Shown piece by piece: positions 1 through 9,606 of a DNA stretch of 64,000 bases. Numbering within the stretch: position 1 is the stretch's first letter; each line of letters begins with the position of its first letter. The translations under genes and the position numbers were made by a program. The notes below the pieces were generated by a model. The model was not told the DNA's origin. It did no database searches and was given only the letters and a program-made list of their open reading frames with translations. The stretch lies in assembly GCF_964059075.1 (NCBI RefSeq), contig NZ_OZ060377.1, positions 310,001 to 374,000 on the forward strand, written 5' to 3'. Origin of the DNA: Buchnera aphidicola (Pterocallis alni) (GTDB lineage: Bacteria; Pseudomonadota; Gammaproteobacteria; Enterobacterales; Enterobacteriaceae).

Positions 1-132
1 ATATCTAATAACATAAATATACTTATTAACAATTCATAAGACATTATATATTAATTATATTATTAAAATAATATCATCAACAATATATTTTAAATATAGA
101 ATATTAGAAATTGCAATAATATAGGTCAAGAT

Positions 133-1233
133 ATGGTTAATACCATGCATATGTTCCCTGAAACCATAAATAAATTAATAAAAAAAATTAACAATATAAA
201 AAATATATTACAATATGATAAAAAAAAAAAAAGAATAATAGAAATAAAAAACATTTTACACTCTATCTCTTTACAAGAAAATAAAAAAAATATTAAAAAA
301 ATAAAACAAGAAAAGTCAAAAATAAAAAAAATTCTTACAGAAATTAAATCTTGTTCAATAAATATACAAAATATTAATCAACTCATACAATTATCTATCC
401 AATTACAAGATACTAGTGTAGTACAAGATATTAATTTAGAAATAAAAAAAATAAAAAAACAATTAAAAAAAATAGAAATATATAATTTATTAAAAAAAAA
501 ATATGATTATTGTAATTGCTATCTTGATATACAATCTGGATCAGGAGGTATAGATGCTCAAGATTGGTCTAAAATACTACTTAGAATGTATTTAAAATGG
601 ACCGATAAAAAAGGATTTAAAACAGAAATAATACAAAAAACACCAGGAGAAACGGCGGGAATTAAATATGCTACTATTAAAATCATTGGAAAATATGCAT
701 TTGGATGGTTAAGAACTGAAACAGGAATTCATAGGTTAATTCGAAAAAGTCCATTCAATTCTGGAAACAGAAGGCATACATCATTTAGTTCTGTATTTGT
801 ATATCCAGAAATAAATAACAAAATAAAAATAAAAATTCAACCATCAGATTTAAGAATAGATGTATATAGAGCATCAGGTTGTGGAGGACAACATGTAAAT
901 AGAACAGAATCTGCTGTACGTATTACTCATATACCAACATCAACAGTAACACAATGCCAGAACGAAAGATCTCAACACCAAAATAAAGAACAAGCAATGA
1001 AACAAATGAAACTAAAATTATATAAAATAGAAATGCAAAAAAAGAATGATATCAAACAACATATAGAAAATACCAAATCAACTATAGGTTGGGGGAATCA
1101 AATTAGATCTTATGTACTAGATAATTCGAGAGTTAAAGATTTAAGAACAGGGATAGAAAGTAGAAATATACAATCTGTACTAAACGGAAATCTAGATTCT
1201 TTTATTGAAAAAAGTTTACAAATAGGATTATAA
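133..1233 (+). CDS. prfB: Peptide chain release factor 2 (RF2)
   Basis: Class I release factor that reads UGA and UAA in the ribosomal A site and triggers peptidyl-tRNA hydrolysis. The 366-residue product matches E. coli RF2 (365 aa) over its length. The stop-codon recognition tripeptide SPF is at residues 206-208 and the catalytic GGQ at 251-253, inside the strongly conserved core. In most bacteria the gene is interrupted near codon 25 by an in-frame UGA that is bypassed by autoregulatory +1 frameshifting. Here that position reads TTA CAA (codons 26-27) and the frame is continuous, so no recoding is needed. The start at 133 has AGG 7-9 bases upstream; ATG at 151 (MFPETIN) would fit the E. 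coli N-terminus equally well. It is followed 7 bases later by lysS, as in E. coli. Confidence 0.96.
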   Translation: MVNTMHMFPETINKLIKKINNIKNILQYDKKKKRIIEIKNILHSISLQENKKNIKKIKQEKSKIKKILTEIKSCSINIQNINQLIQLSIQLQDTSVVQDINLEIKKIKKQLKKIEIYNLLKKKYDYCNCYLDIQSGSGGIDAQDWSKILLRMYLKWTDKKGFKTEIIQKTPGETAGIKYATIKIIGKYAFGWLRTETGIHRLIRKSPFNSGNRRHTSFSSVFVYPEINNKIKIKIQPSDLRIDVYRASGCGGQHVNRTESAVRITHIPTSTVTQCQNERSQHQNKEQAMKQMKLKLYKIEMQKKNDIKQHIENTKSTIGWGNQIRSYVLDNSRVKDLRTGIESRNIQSVLNGNLDSFIEKSLQIGL

Positions 1234-1240
1234 AAATTAT

Positions 1241-2764
1241 ATGTATGTATGTAAAAAAAATATTGATAAAAAAAACAATATCAATTATGAACACGAATAC
1301 GAAATTAGAAAAAAAAAACTCAACAAAATTAAAAAAAACGGATTTAACTTTCCAAATAATTTTAAACCTAATATTAATATATCATCTATTAATAAAAAAT
1401 ATTCTAATAAAACAAATACACAATTAACAAAAATTAACATTACAGTACAAATTGCTGGTCGTATCATGAAACAGCGTATTATGGGTAAAGCTTCTTTTAT
1501 AACTATCCAAGATATGCAAGGAGAAATCCAAATATATATATCAGAAAAAAAAATATCTTTTAATTTTTATCATCAACAATTTAAAAAATGGGATATAGGA
1601 GATATTATATCTGTTTATGGAAAAATTTTTAAAACAAAAACAGGTCAACTTTCTATTTATTGTTATAAAACAAATTTATTATCAAAATCTATACAACCAT
1701 TTCCAGATAAATTCCATGGTTTAATTAATAAAGAGATACGATACAGAAAAAGATATCTAGATTTATTATTTAATAAAAATACCATTAATAATTTTATTAA
1801 AAGATCCAATATATTAATGATTATTCGCGAATTTATGAATAAAAATCAATTTTTAGAAGTTGAAACACCCATGTTACAAAGTATACCAGGAGGAGCAAAA
1901 GCAGAACCATTTATTACACATCACAAGACTTTAAATATAACAATGTATTTAAGAATTGCTCCAGAATTATATTTAAAAAAATTAATAATTGGTGGATTTG
2001 AAAAAATATATGAAATAAATCGTAACTTTAGAAATGAAGGTATATCTTTCAAACATAACCCAGAATTTACTATGATGGAATTATACATGGTATATTCTGA
2101 CTACCATGATTTAATGGAATTTATCAAACATTTACTAAAATATATAGTATATAAAATACATGGGGTATACACAATTGAGTATCAAAATCATCCATTACAA
2201 TTCTGTAAACCGTTTCAAAAATTTACAATCATAGAAGCAATTTTACATTATAATAAATATATTAAAAAAGAAGATTTACAAAATATAAAAAAAATAAAAA
2301 AAATTGCTCATTTAAATAATATTACAATTAAAAAATCATGGTCTATTGAAAAAATTATAACTAAAATTTTTACAACAACTACAGAAAACAAATTAATACA
2401 ACCTACTTTTATTACCGAATATCCAATTGAAGTATCTCCATTATCGAAACGAAATAATACTCAAAACAATTTAGCTGACCGATTCGAATTTTTTATGGGT
2501 GGTATGGAAATAGCAAATGGATTTTCAGAGTTAAATGATTATCAAGATCAAAAAGAAAGATTTTTACAACAAGCACTAAAAGAAAAAAATAGAAATGATA
2601 AAAAAAATTTTTATGACCAAGAATATATTACAGCATTAGAATATGGAATGCCACCAACTGCAGGTTTAGGAATTGGAATTGATAGACTAGTAATGATTTT
2701 AACCAATCAAACTAATATACGTGATATTATACTATTCCCTACGCTAAAACCAAATAATAAATAA
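1241..2764 (+). CDS. lysS: Lysyl-tRNA synthetase (class II)
   Basis: Charges tRNA-Lys with lysine in the cytoplasm. The 507-residue product is the usual length (E. coli 505). An OB-fold anticodon-binding domain occupies roughly residues 65-150. The class II catalytic core follows, with motif 2 (RNFRNEG, 261-267) and motif 3 (GLGIGIDRL, 475-483). The prfB-lysS pairing is the E. coli arrangement, with 7 bases between stop and start, so the two are probably cotranscribed. The N-terminus is unusually rich in Lys, Asn and Ile and is poorly conserved, so the exact start is the least certain part; ATG 1241 is the only in-frame choice that gives the family length. Confidence 0.97.
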   Translation: MYVCKKNIDKKNNINYEHEYEIRKKKLNKIKKNGFNFPNNFKPNINISSINKKYSNKTNTQLTKINITVQIAGRIMKQRIMGKASFITIQDMQGEIQIYISEKKISFNFYHQQFKKWDIGDIISVYGKIFKTKTGQLSIYCYKTNLLSKSIQPFPDKFHGLINKEIRYRKRYLDLLFNKNTINNFIKRSNILMIIREFMNKNQFLEVETPMLQSIPGGAKAEPFITHHKTLNITMYLRIAPELYLKKLIIGGFEKIYEINRNFRNEGISFKHNPEFTMMELYMVYSDYHDLMEFIKHLLKYIVYKIHGVYTIEYQNHPLQFCKPFQKFTIIEAILHYNKYIKKEDLQNIKKIKKIAHLNNITIKKSWSIEKIITKIFTTTTENKLIQPTFITEYPIEVSPLSKRNNTQNNLADRFEFFMGGMEIANGFSELNDYQDQKERFLQQALKEKNRNDKKNFYDQEYITALEYGMPPTAGLGIGIDRLVMILTNQTNIRDIILFPTLKPNNK

Positions 2765-2784
2765 AAACATAATAGAGTATCAAT

Positions 2785-4068
2785 ATGTTGCATATATCAA
2801 AAAAAAATATATCTCTTAATCCAAAAAATATATTATCAATAATAAAAAAATATAATACACCAATTTGGTTGTATGATGCGGAAATAATTCAAAAAAAAAT
2901 AAATCAGTTAAATAAATTTGATATTATTAGATTTGCACAAAAAGCATGTTCAAATATTCATATTTTGAAATTCATACGATCATTACAAGTCAAAGTAGAT
3001 GCTGTATCATTAGGAGAAATAGAAAGAGCGTTACTCGCTGGATTTACACCCCATAATGATGAAATAATTTTTACAGCAGATATGTTCGATAAAGAAACAT
3101 TAAATAGAATTATTGAATTAAATATTACAGTTAATGCGGGATCATTAGATATGTTGAAACAATTAGGAAAAATATCTCCCGGACATCGCGTATGGATTCG
3201 TATCAATCCAAAATTTGGTGATGGACATAATAAAAAAACAAACACAGGTGGAGAAAATAGTAAACATGGTTTATGGAACCCAGAATTAGCTTTACCAATC
3301 ATTAAAAAATACAAATTAAATCTCATTGGTTTACATATGCATATTGGATCTGGAGTAAATTATATACATTTACAAAAAGTATGTCACTCTATGATTCAGT
3401 ATTCTATTTTATTAAATCAAAATATTCAATATATTTCTGCTGGAGGAGGATTATCTATTCCTTATAAATCTACTGATTCTATTGTAAATACAAATCATTA
3501 CTTCAAATTATGGAATCATACCAGAAATATTATATCTAATTACTTAGGTTATAAAATCACTTTAGAGATTGAACCTGGTCGTTTTTTAGTCGGAGAATCA
3601 GGTATTTTAATTACTCAAGTATACTCTATTAAATATGTTTATAAAAAAATTTTTATTTTAGTTGATGCTGGATTTAATGATTTAATCAGACCAGCAATGT
3701 ATGGAAGTTATCATCACATATCTGTTTTACCATATAATGGAAGAAATATAAAAAAAAGCAAAAAAATTAAAGCAATAATAGGAGGACCATTATGCGAATC
3801 AGGGGATATTTTTACACAAGATAATACAGGAGAAATTCAAGAAAGAATACTACCAGAGGTAAAAATAGGTGATTATATAATTTTTCATCATACCGGAGCC
3901 TACGGATCTTCTATGTCATCCAATTATAATACCAAACTACTTATACCAGAAATTTTATTTAAAAATAACATACCACAAATAATTAGAAGAAAACAAACAT
4001 TTCAAGAACTATTCCAGCAAGAAATGGATATAAAAAATAATTCTATATTTGAGAATCAAGATATTTAA
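2785..4068 (+). CDS. lysA: Diaminopimelate decarboxylase
   Basis: PLP-dependent decarboxylation of meso-diaminopimelate to L-lysine, the last lysine step and an essential amino acid for an aphid host. It has 427 residues (E. coli 420). The PLP lysine lies in FAQKACSNIHIL (Lys53), the HIGSGV and AGGGLSIPY phosphate-binding segments are present, and the active-site cysteine is in GPLCESGD (Cys337). It lies 20 bases after lysS, so expression may be coupled with prfB-lysS. E. coli has a divergent lysR activator next to lysA; no regulator is seen here. Confidence 0.97.
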   Translation: MLHISKKNISLNPKNILSIIKKYNTPIWLYDAEIIQKKINQLNKFDIIRFAQKACSNIHILKFIRSLQVKVDAVSLGEIERALLAGFTPHNDEIIFTADMFDKETLNRIIELNITVNAGSLDMLKQLGKISPGHRVWIRINPKFGDGHNKKTNTGGENSKHGLWNPELALPIIKKYKLNLIGLHMHIGSGVNYIHLQKVCHSMIQYSILLNQNIQYISAGGGLSIPYKSTDSIVNTNHYFKLWNHTRNIISNYLGYKITLEIEPGRFLVGESGILITQVYSIKYVYKKIFILVDAGFNDLIRPAMYGSYHHISVLPYNGRNIKKSKKIKAIIGGPLCESGDIFTQDNTGEIQERILPEVKIGDYIIFHHTGAYGSSMSSNYNTKLLIPEILFKNNIPQIIRRKQTFQELFQQEMDIKNNSIFENQDI

Positions 4069-4195
4069 AAAAATTTAATTTCTATAAAATATACATACTA
4101 AAAATAAATATAAATATATCATATAATATATAATAAAATAATGTATAATAAATTACAATTAAATCATTATATTATATTTTTCTATATATTATCAC

Positions 4196-5530
4196 ATGAA
4201 AGAAAATAAAAAAAAATTTTATATAAAAACGTGGGGATGCCAAATTAATGAATATGATTCATTAACAATCATTAACACATTACAACAAAATAAAAAATAC
4301 ACTGAAACAAAAAATGTTCTTGAAGCAGAAATTTTAATTTTAAATACTTGTTCAATTCGAGAAAAAGCACATGAAAAATTATTTCATCAACTTGGAAGAT
4401 GGAAAGACTTAAAAAAAAATAATAAAAATATTATTATAGCAGTAGGAGGTTGTGTTGCCACACAAGAAGGAAATAATATCCTTAAAAGAGCAAAATTTGT
4501 TGATATTATTTTTGGTACACAAACATTACATAAACTACCTCATATGCTTGAAAAGCATATAATAAAACAAAAATCTTTAATAAATATTAATTTTTTACAG
4601 CTAGAAAAATTTCAAGATACGATAAAACCAAAATTTACTAATTATATAGCTTCTATTCCCATAATGGAAGGATGTAATAAATATTGTTCATTTTGCATTG
4701 TACCCTACACAAGAGGTAGAGAAATGAGTAGACCGTTTTACTCTCTTCTTACAGAAATTAATACACTTGCCAATAATGGAATTAAGGAAATACAATTACT
4801 AGGTCAAAATGTAAATTCTTATAAATATATAGATAAAAATAAAAATAAATACACATTTGCAGAATTATTACATTCTATTTCACTGATAAAAAAAATAAAA
4901 AGAATTAGGTTTATTACAAGTAACCCAATGCAATTTACTGATGATATAATACACATATATAATAAAACAAACAAAATAGTTAATTTTTTACATTTACCTA
5001 TACAAAGTGGATCAAACAAAATATTAAAATTAATGAAAAGACCATATTCTATATCAGAATATGAACAAATAATAAAAAAATTAAAAAAAATAAGACCCAA
5101 TATCCAAATTAGTTCTGATTTTATTGTCGGTTTCCCTGGAGAAACAGAAGATGACTTTCAAGATACAATAAAAATCATTTCTAAAATTAAATTTGATATG
5201 AGTTATAGTTTTATATATTCTCCAAGACCAGGTACTCCTGCATCCAAATTAAAAGACAATGTTGATCTTGAAACAAAAAAATATAGACTACAAATATTAC
5301 AAAAAAAAATTAAAAAACAAACCAACTATTGGAATACAAAAATTATAAACAGTAACCAAAAAATATTAGTAGAAAAATTTTTTAATAAAAAAAAATTAGA
5401 ATTAATTGGGAAAACAGAAAATAATAGAACAGTAATTCTTCAAGGACAAAAAAATATGATTGGTAAAATTATTAAAGTACAAATTACTAAAAAAAAAAAA
5501 AATTTTTTTAAAGGAATATATATTCCATAA
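4196..5530 (+). CDS. miaB: tRNA-2-methylthio-N6-dimethylallyladenosine synthase
   Basis: Radical-SAM methylthiotransferase that converts i6A37 to ms2i6A37 in tRNAs reading UNN codons. The N-terminal UPF0004 domain carries three [4Fe-4S] cysteines (Cys15, Cys52, Cys86). The radical-SAM triad CNKYCSFC places cysteines at 160, 164 and 167, and a C-terminal TRAM region follows. The 444 residues compare with 474 in E. coli. A run of 14 A followed by 7 T at 5489-5509, near the 3' end, is a likely slippage site but keeps the frame. Downstream are ybeY and corC, as in E. coli except that ybeZ (phoH-like), which lies between in E. coli, is gone. Confidence 0.96.
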   Translation: MKENKKKFYIKTWGCQINEYDSLTIINTLQQNKKYTETKNVLEAEILILNTCSIREKAHEKLFHQLGRWKDLKKNNKNIIIAVGGCVATQEGNNILKRAKFVDIIFGTQTLHKLPHMLEKHIIKQKSLININFLQLEKFQDTIKPKFTNYIASIPIMEGCNKYCSFCIVPYTRGREMSRPFYSLLTEINTLANNGIKEIQLLGQNVNSYKYIDKNKNKYTFAELLHSISLIKKIKRIRFITSNPMQFTDDIIHIYNKTNKIVNFLHLPIQSGSNKILKLMKRPYSISEYEQIIKKLKKIRPNIQISSDFIVGFPGETEDDFQDTIKIISKIKFDMSYSFIYSPRPGTPASKLKDNVDLETKKYRLQILQKKIKKQTNYWNTKIINSNQKILVEKFFNKKKLELIGKTENNRTVILQGQKNMIGKIIKVQITKKKKNFFKGIYIP

Positions 5531-5549
5531 TTAACTATTTATAATATTT

Positions 5550-5990
5550 ATGTTAAAAATACATTTTCAAATAAATTGTACAAATAAAAAAAATATTCCA
5601 AAAAAAAAAAAAATTACACAATGGATAAAATATTTAATAAAAAAAAAATGTGAAATAAACATTATAATAATCGATATTCTACAAATGAAAAAAATTAATC
5701 AAATGTACAGAAATCAAAAATTAGCTACTAATATACTCTCTTTCCCATTCCAACCTCCAAAATATACCAAATCTTTACTTATAGGAGATTTAATTATTTG
5801 TTCTGAAATAATTAAACAAGAAGCACAAATACAAAAAAAAAAAATTATAATGCATTGGGCACATATCATTATACATGGTGTACTACATTTATTAGGTTAC
5901 CAACATAACAATCACAAAACACAAACAAAAATGCAACTACAAGAAATTAAAATTATGAAAAAAATAGGATTTAATAATCCATATATATAA
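5550..5990 (+). CDS. ybeY: Endoribonuclease YbeY (16S rRNA maturation factor)
   Basis: Single-strand RNA endonuclease involved in 16S rRNA 3'-end maturation and late 70S quality control. The 146-residue product carries the zinc-binding signature HGVLHLLGYQH, with His109, His113 and His119. The aspartate that normally precedes the last histidine (GYDH) is glutamine here (Gln118). Two A-runs of 14 (5600-5613) and 12 (5833-5844) lie in the coding sequence. The N-terminal third is nearly all Lys, Ile and Asn and little conserved. It is 19 bases from miaB, consistent with one transcript. Confidence 0.92.
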   Translation: MLKIHFQINCTNKKNIPKKKKITQWIKYLIKKKCEINIIIIDILQMKKINQMYRNQKLATNILSFPFQPPKYTKSLLIGDLIICSEIIKQEAQIQKKKIIMHWAHIIIHGVLHLLGYQHNNHKTQTKMQLQEIKIMKKIGFNNPYI

Positions 5991-6063
5991 TCAAATTAAA
6001 TACTATCTAAAATAGTTAATATATACTAAAATATAATTTAAAAAATTAAATATAAATCAAAAT

Positions 6064-6933
6064 ATGCATAATAGTACATTACACAAAAAAAAACAACATA
6101 ATAAAAAAGGATTTTTATCAATACTTATTAATCAATTATTTAACGAAGCACCTAAAAATAAAGAAGAATTACTAGAACTCATAAGAGATTCAGAAAAAAA
6201 TTCTTTAATTAATCAAACTACGTATGAAATGCTAAAAGGAGTAATAAAAATTACTAAACAACGAATCAAGAAAATTATGATACCCCGTTCACAAATGATT
6301 ATAATTAAAATTAATGATTCTTTTAGTAAATGTTTAGATATCATAATAAAATCAGCTCATTCTAGATTTCCTGTTATGAGTCAAAATAATAATTATGTTG
6401 AAGGATTTTTGTTAGCTAAAGATTTGTTGCCTTTTATAAATCAAAAAAATAAAACTTTTAGTATAAAAAAAATTTTAAGACCTCCTATTATAGTACCAGA
6501 AAGTAAATATGTAGATAATATGTTAAAAGAATTTAGAATTAATAGATATCATATGGCTATAGTTATTGATGAGTTTGGAACAATTTCAGGATTAGTAACT
6601 ATTGAAGATATTTTAGAAATCATTGTAGGAGAAATATTTGATGAATTTGATCATACTAAAAATATGAACATAAAAAAAATAAATCACAATACTTTTTCCG
6701 TTAATGCCCTTACACAAATAAAACAATTTAACAAAATATTTCATACTAAATTACTTGATACAGAAGTAGATACTATAGGTGGATTAGTTATGCAACACTT
6801 TAAATACTTACCAAAAATAGGAGAAAAGATTTATATTCAAAAATTTAAATTTCAAGTATCTATTTCTAATAGTATCAGAATTATACAATTAGAAATTACT
6901 GTACCAAATGATACAATTGTATCAAAAATATAA
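6064..6933 (+). CDS. corC: CorC/YbeX family CBS-domain protein
   Basis: Soluble tandem-CBS protein with a C-terminal CorC/HlyC domain, linked in enterobacteria to magnesium/cobalt efflux and, more recently, to ribosome metabolism. It has 289 residues (E. coli YbeX 292). The first CBS segment starts after KIMIPRSQM (about residue 72). The second contains the conserved MAIVIDEFGTISGLVTIEDI block (about 157-177), followed by an EIFDEFD acidic stretch. It follows ybeY by 73 bases as in E. coli. The next E. coli gene, lnt (apolipoprotein N-acyltransferase), is absent. The family is clear; the physiological role is uncertain. Confidence 0.93.
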   Translation: MHNSTLHKKKQHNKKGFLSILINQLFNEAPKNKEELLELIRDSEKNSLINQTTYEMLKGVIKITKQRIKKIMIPRSQMIIIKINDSFSKCLDIIIKSAHSRFPVMSQNNNYVEGFLLAKDLLPFINQKNKTFSIKKILRPPIIVPESKYVDNMLKEFRINRYHMAIVIDEFGTISGLVTIEDILEIIVGEIFDEFDHTKNMNIKKINHNTFSVNALTQIKQFNKIFHTKLLDTEVDTIGGLVMQHFKYLPKIGEKIYIQKFKFQVSISNSIRIIQLEITVPNDTIVSKI

Positions 6934-7043
6934 AATATAAACTCAAAAGTAAAAATTTAATATAAGTATATATTTTTATGTAAAATATTTTACATATATA
7001 TCATATACTGCAAATATTATATCAATTATTAATATATATAAAA

Positions 7044-9605
7044 ATGGAAAAAACATATAATCCTAACATCATAGAACCTATTGTACAAACATATTGGGAT
7101 ATTCATAAAACATTTACAGTACATAAAAAAATAAAAAAAAAAAAATATTACTGCTTAGCAATGCTACCATACCCATCAGGTAAAATACATATGGGTCATG
7201 TCAGAAACTATACTATTTGCGACGTTATTGCAAGATATCAACGTATGCTAGGAAAAAATGTATTACATCCAATTGGTTGGGATGCATTTGGATTACCAGC
7301 AGAAGAAGCAGCAATAAATCATAATATTGATCCAAAAACATGGACGTATCAAAATATTCAATATATGAAAAAACAATTCAAAAAATTAGGTTTTAGTTAT
7401 GATTGGGATAGAGAAATCAATACTTGTGACCCCAATTATTATAAATGGGAACAATGGTTATTTAATAAATTACTTACAAAAAAATTAGTATACAAAAAAA
7501 AATCATTTGTTAATTGGTGTCCAAATGATAAAACTGTTTTAGCTAATGAACAAGTAATAAATGGAAGATGTTGGAGGTGCCAAAAAAAAATTATTATTAA
7601 ATTAATACCACAATGGTTTTTAAAAATTACTGCATATGCAGAAAAATTATTAAAAGATTTAAAATTATTAAAAAAATGGCCGGAAAAAGTTATTAAAATG
7701 CAAAAAAATTGGATTGGAAAATTAAAAGGATTTGAAATTAATTTTAAAATACTGCATACTAATCAAAACATTAAAATTTATACTAACCGATTAGATCTAT
7801 TAATGGGAACAACATATATATCTATATCTCCATTACATAAATTATCTAAACAAGAATTAACTAAAAAAGAACTACAAAAATTTATTCAAAATATGTACAC
7901 TATAAATAATTACTCTAATCACAAAGAACATACATACATAGGAAAAAAAATAACAAAATATGCCATACATCCAATCACAAACAAAAAAATACCAATCTGG
8001 ATCACAAACTATACACATATCACATATAACACAAAAATTAGAATATCAACTCCAGGGCATAATATACACGATTGGTATTTTGCTAAAAAATACAACATAA
8101 AAATAAAGTATATTATTTTAGAAGAAAATAATTCAGAAAGAAAAATTAATAAAAAAAAACCTACTGAAAATAAAGGTATTTTATGTAACTCATATCCATT
8201 TAATAACTTACATAGTAATATAGTAGAAAATAAAATTTTTGAAATATTAAAAGAAAATAATACAATTAAAAAAAAAAATAAATATAAATTACAAGACTGG
8301 AGTATATCTAGACAAAGATATTGGGGTACTCCAATTCCAGTAACTATATTAAAAAACCATACTATTTACCCAATACCAAATCATCAATTACCAGTTACCC
8401 CCCCAACAATAAAAACAATAAATGATTTAAAAAATATTCAGTCAATATACCAAAATTGGAAAAAAATAAAAATTAATAATTATGATATAAACAGAGAAAC
8501 AGATACATTTGATACATTTATAGAATCTTCATGGTATCATATTAGATATACTGATCCTCACTATAAATTAGGTATAATTAATCCCAAAATAGCAAATTAT
8601 TGGTTACCTATAGATCAATATATTGGAGGGATTGAACATGCTACTATGCATTTAATATATTTTCGATTTATTCATAAAATACTATACGATTTAAAATTAA
8701 TTAATTCACCCGAACCAGCAAAAAACTTATTATGCCAAGGAATGGTTTTATCTGAAGCGTTTTATTATATTAATCTAGAAGGAAAAAAAACATGGATAGA
8801 ACAAAAAAATTTACAAAAAATAAATAATAAAATAAAATCAATAAAAACTATAGATACACATAATAAAAAAATTATCAGTGCAGGAATAATGAAAATGTCA
8901 AAATCAAAAAAAAATGGCATTTCACCTAATAAAATGATTAAAAAATATGGATCCGATACAATTAGATTATTTATGATGTATGCCGCTCCAATTCAATCTG
9001 ATATTATATGGAATGAATCAGGAGTAAAAGGTATGTATCGATTCTTAACAAAACTATGGAACCTAATATATCAACATACTCATAACATCATCAATACAAA
9101 ACAAAAAATATATAATACAGAAAATATTCAAAATAATTTACATGAAACTATTGTTAAAGTTTCGCATGATATAGAAAAAAGAAAATCTTTTAATACTGCA
9201 ATAGCTTCAATTATTAAATTTACAAATTCAATATGTAATATTGATTTCATTAACAAATATGATAAATCTTTTGTTCAAAATATATTTAATAATATAATAA
9301 AAATGTTATATCCATTCACACCTCATATTAGTTTCATTTTATGGAAACAATTAAATAATAATACTAATATTGATTATGAAACATGGCCTATATGTCATCC
9401 GAATGTAAATAATAAAAAAAATATAAACTTTATTATACAAATTAATGGAAAGAAAAAAAAAATTATTACAGTACCATATAATCTTAATAAAATAAAAATT
9501 CTTAATTTATTAAAACAAGAAAAAACAATATCTATAATACTCCAAAAAAATAAAATTAAAAAAATTATATATATAAAAAATAAATTAATAAATTTAGTAA
9601 TATAA
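7044..9605 (+). CDS. leuS: Leucyl-tRNA synthetase (class I)
   Basis: Charges tRNA-Leu. It has 853 residues (E. coli 860). The HIGH-type motif is HMGH at 49-52 within PYPSGKIHMGHVRN. The zinc/insert region WCPNDKTVLANEQV follows, then a CP1 editing domain at roughly 220-410. The catalytic loop KMSKS is at 617-621. The editing domain is more diverged than the catalytic core: the threonine-rich editing motif region reads NRLDLLMGTTYISISPLH. A 13-A run occurs at 7133-7145. The gene abuts holA with a single base between them; lptE, which separates the two in E. coli, has been deleted. Confidence 0.97.
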   Translation: MEKTYNPNIIEPIVQTYWDIHKTFTVHKKIKKKKYYCLAMLPYPSGKIHMGHVRNYTICDVIARYQRMLGKNVLHPIGWDAFGLPAEEAAINHNIDPKTWTYQNIQYMKKQFKKLGFSYDWDREINTCDPNYYKWEQWLFNKLLTKKLVYKKKSFVNWCPNDKTVLANEQVINGRCWRCQKKIIIKLIPQWFLKITAYAEKLLKDLKLLKKWPEKVIKMQKNWIGKLKGFEINFKILHTNQNIKIYTNRLDLLMGTTYISISPLHKLSKQELTKKELQKFIQNMYTINNYSNHKEHTYIGKKITKYAIHPITNKKIPIWITNYTHITYNTKIRISTPGHNIHDWYFAKKYNIKIKYIILEENNSERKINKKKPTENKGILCNSYPFNNLHSNIVENKIFEILKENNTIKKKNKYKLQDWSISRQRYWGTPIPVTILKNHTIYPIPNHQLPVTPPTIKTINDLKNIQSIYQNWKKIKINNYDINRETDTFDTFIESSWYHIRYTDPHYKLGIINPKIANYWLPIDQYIGGIEHATMHLIYFRFIHKILYDLKLINSPEPAKNLLCQGMVLSEAFYYINLEGKKTWIEQKNLQKINNKIKSIKTIDTHNKKIISAGIMKMSKSKKNGISPNKMIKKYGSDTIRLFMMYAAPIQSDIIWNESGVKGMYRFLTKLWNLIYQHTHNIINTKQKIYNTENIQNNLHETIVKVSHDIEKRKSFNTAIASIIKFTNSICNIDFINKYDKSFVQNIFNNIIKMLYPFTPHISFILWKQLNNNTNIDYETWPICHPNVNNKKNINFIIQINGKKKKIITVPYNLNKIKILNLLKQEKTISIILQKNKIKKIIYIKNKLINLVI

Positions 9606-9606
9606 A

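Noticed and set aside
2958-3326. A 122-codon minus-strand frame within lysA
   Set aside because: Mirror of conserved lysA codons; AT-rich sense strands give few antisense stops in conserved stretches.
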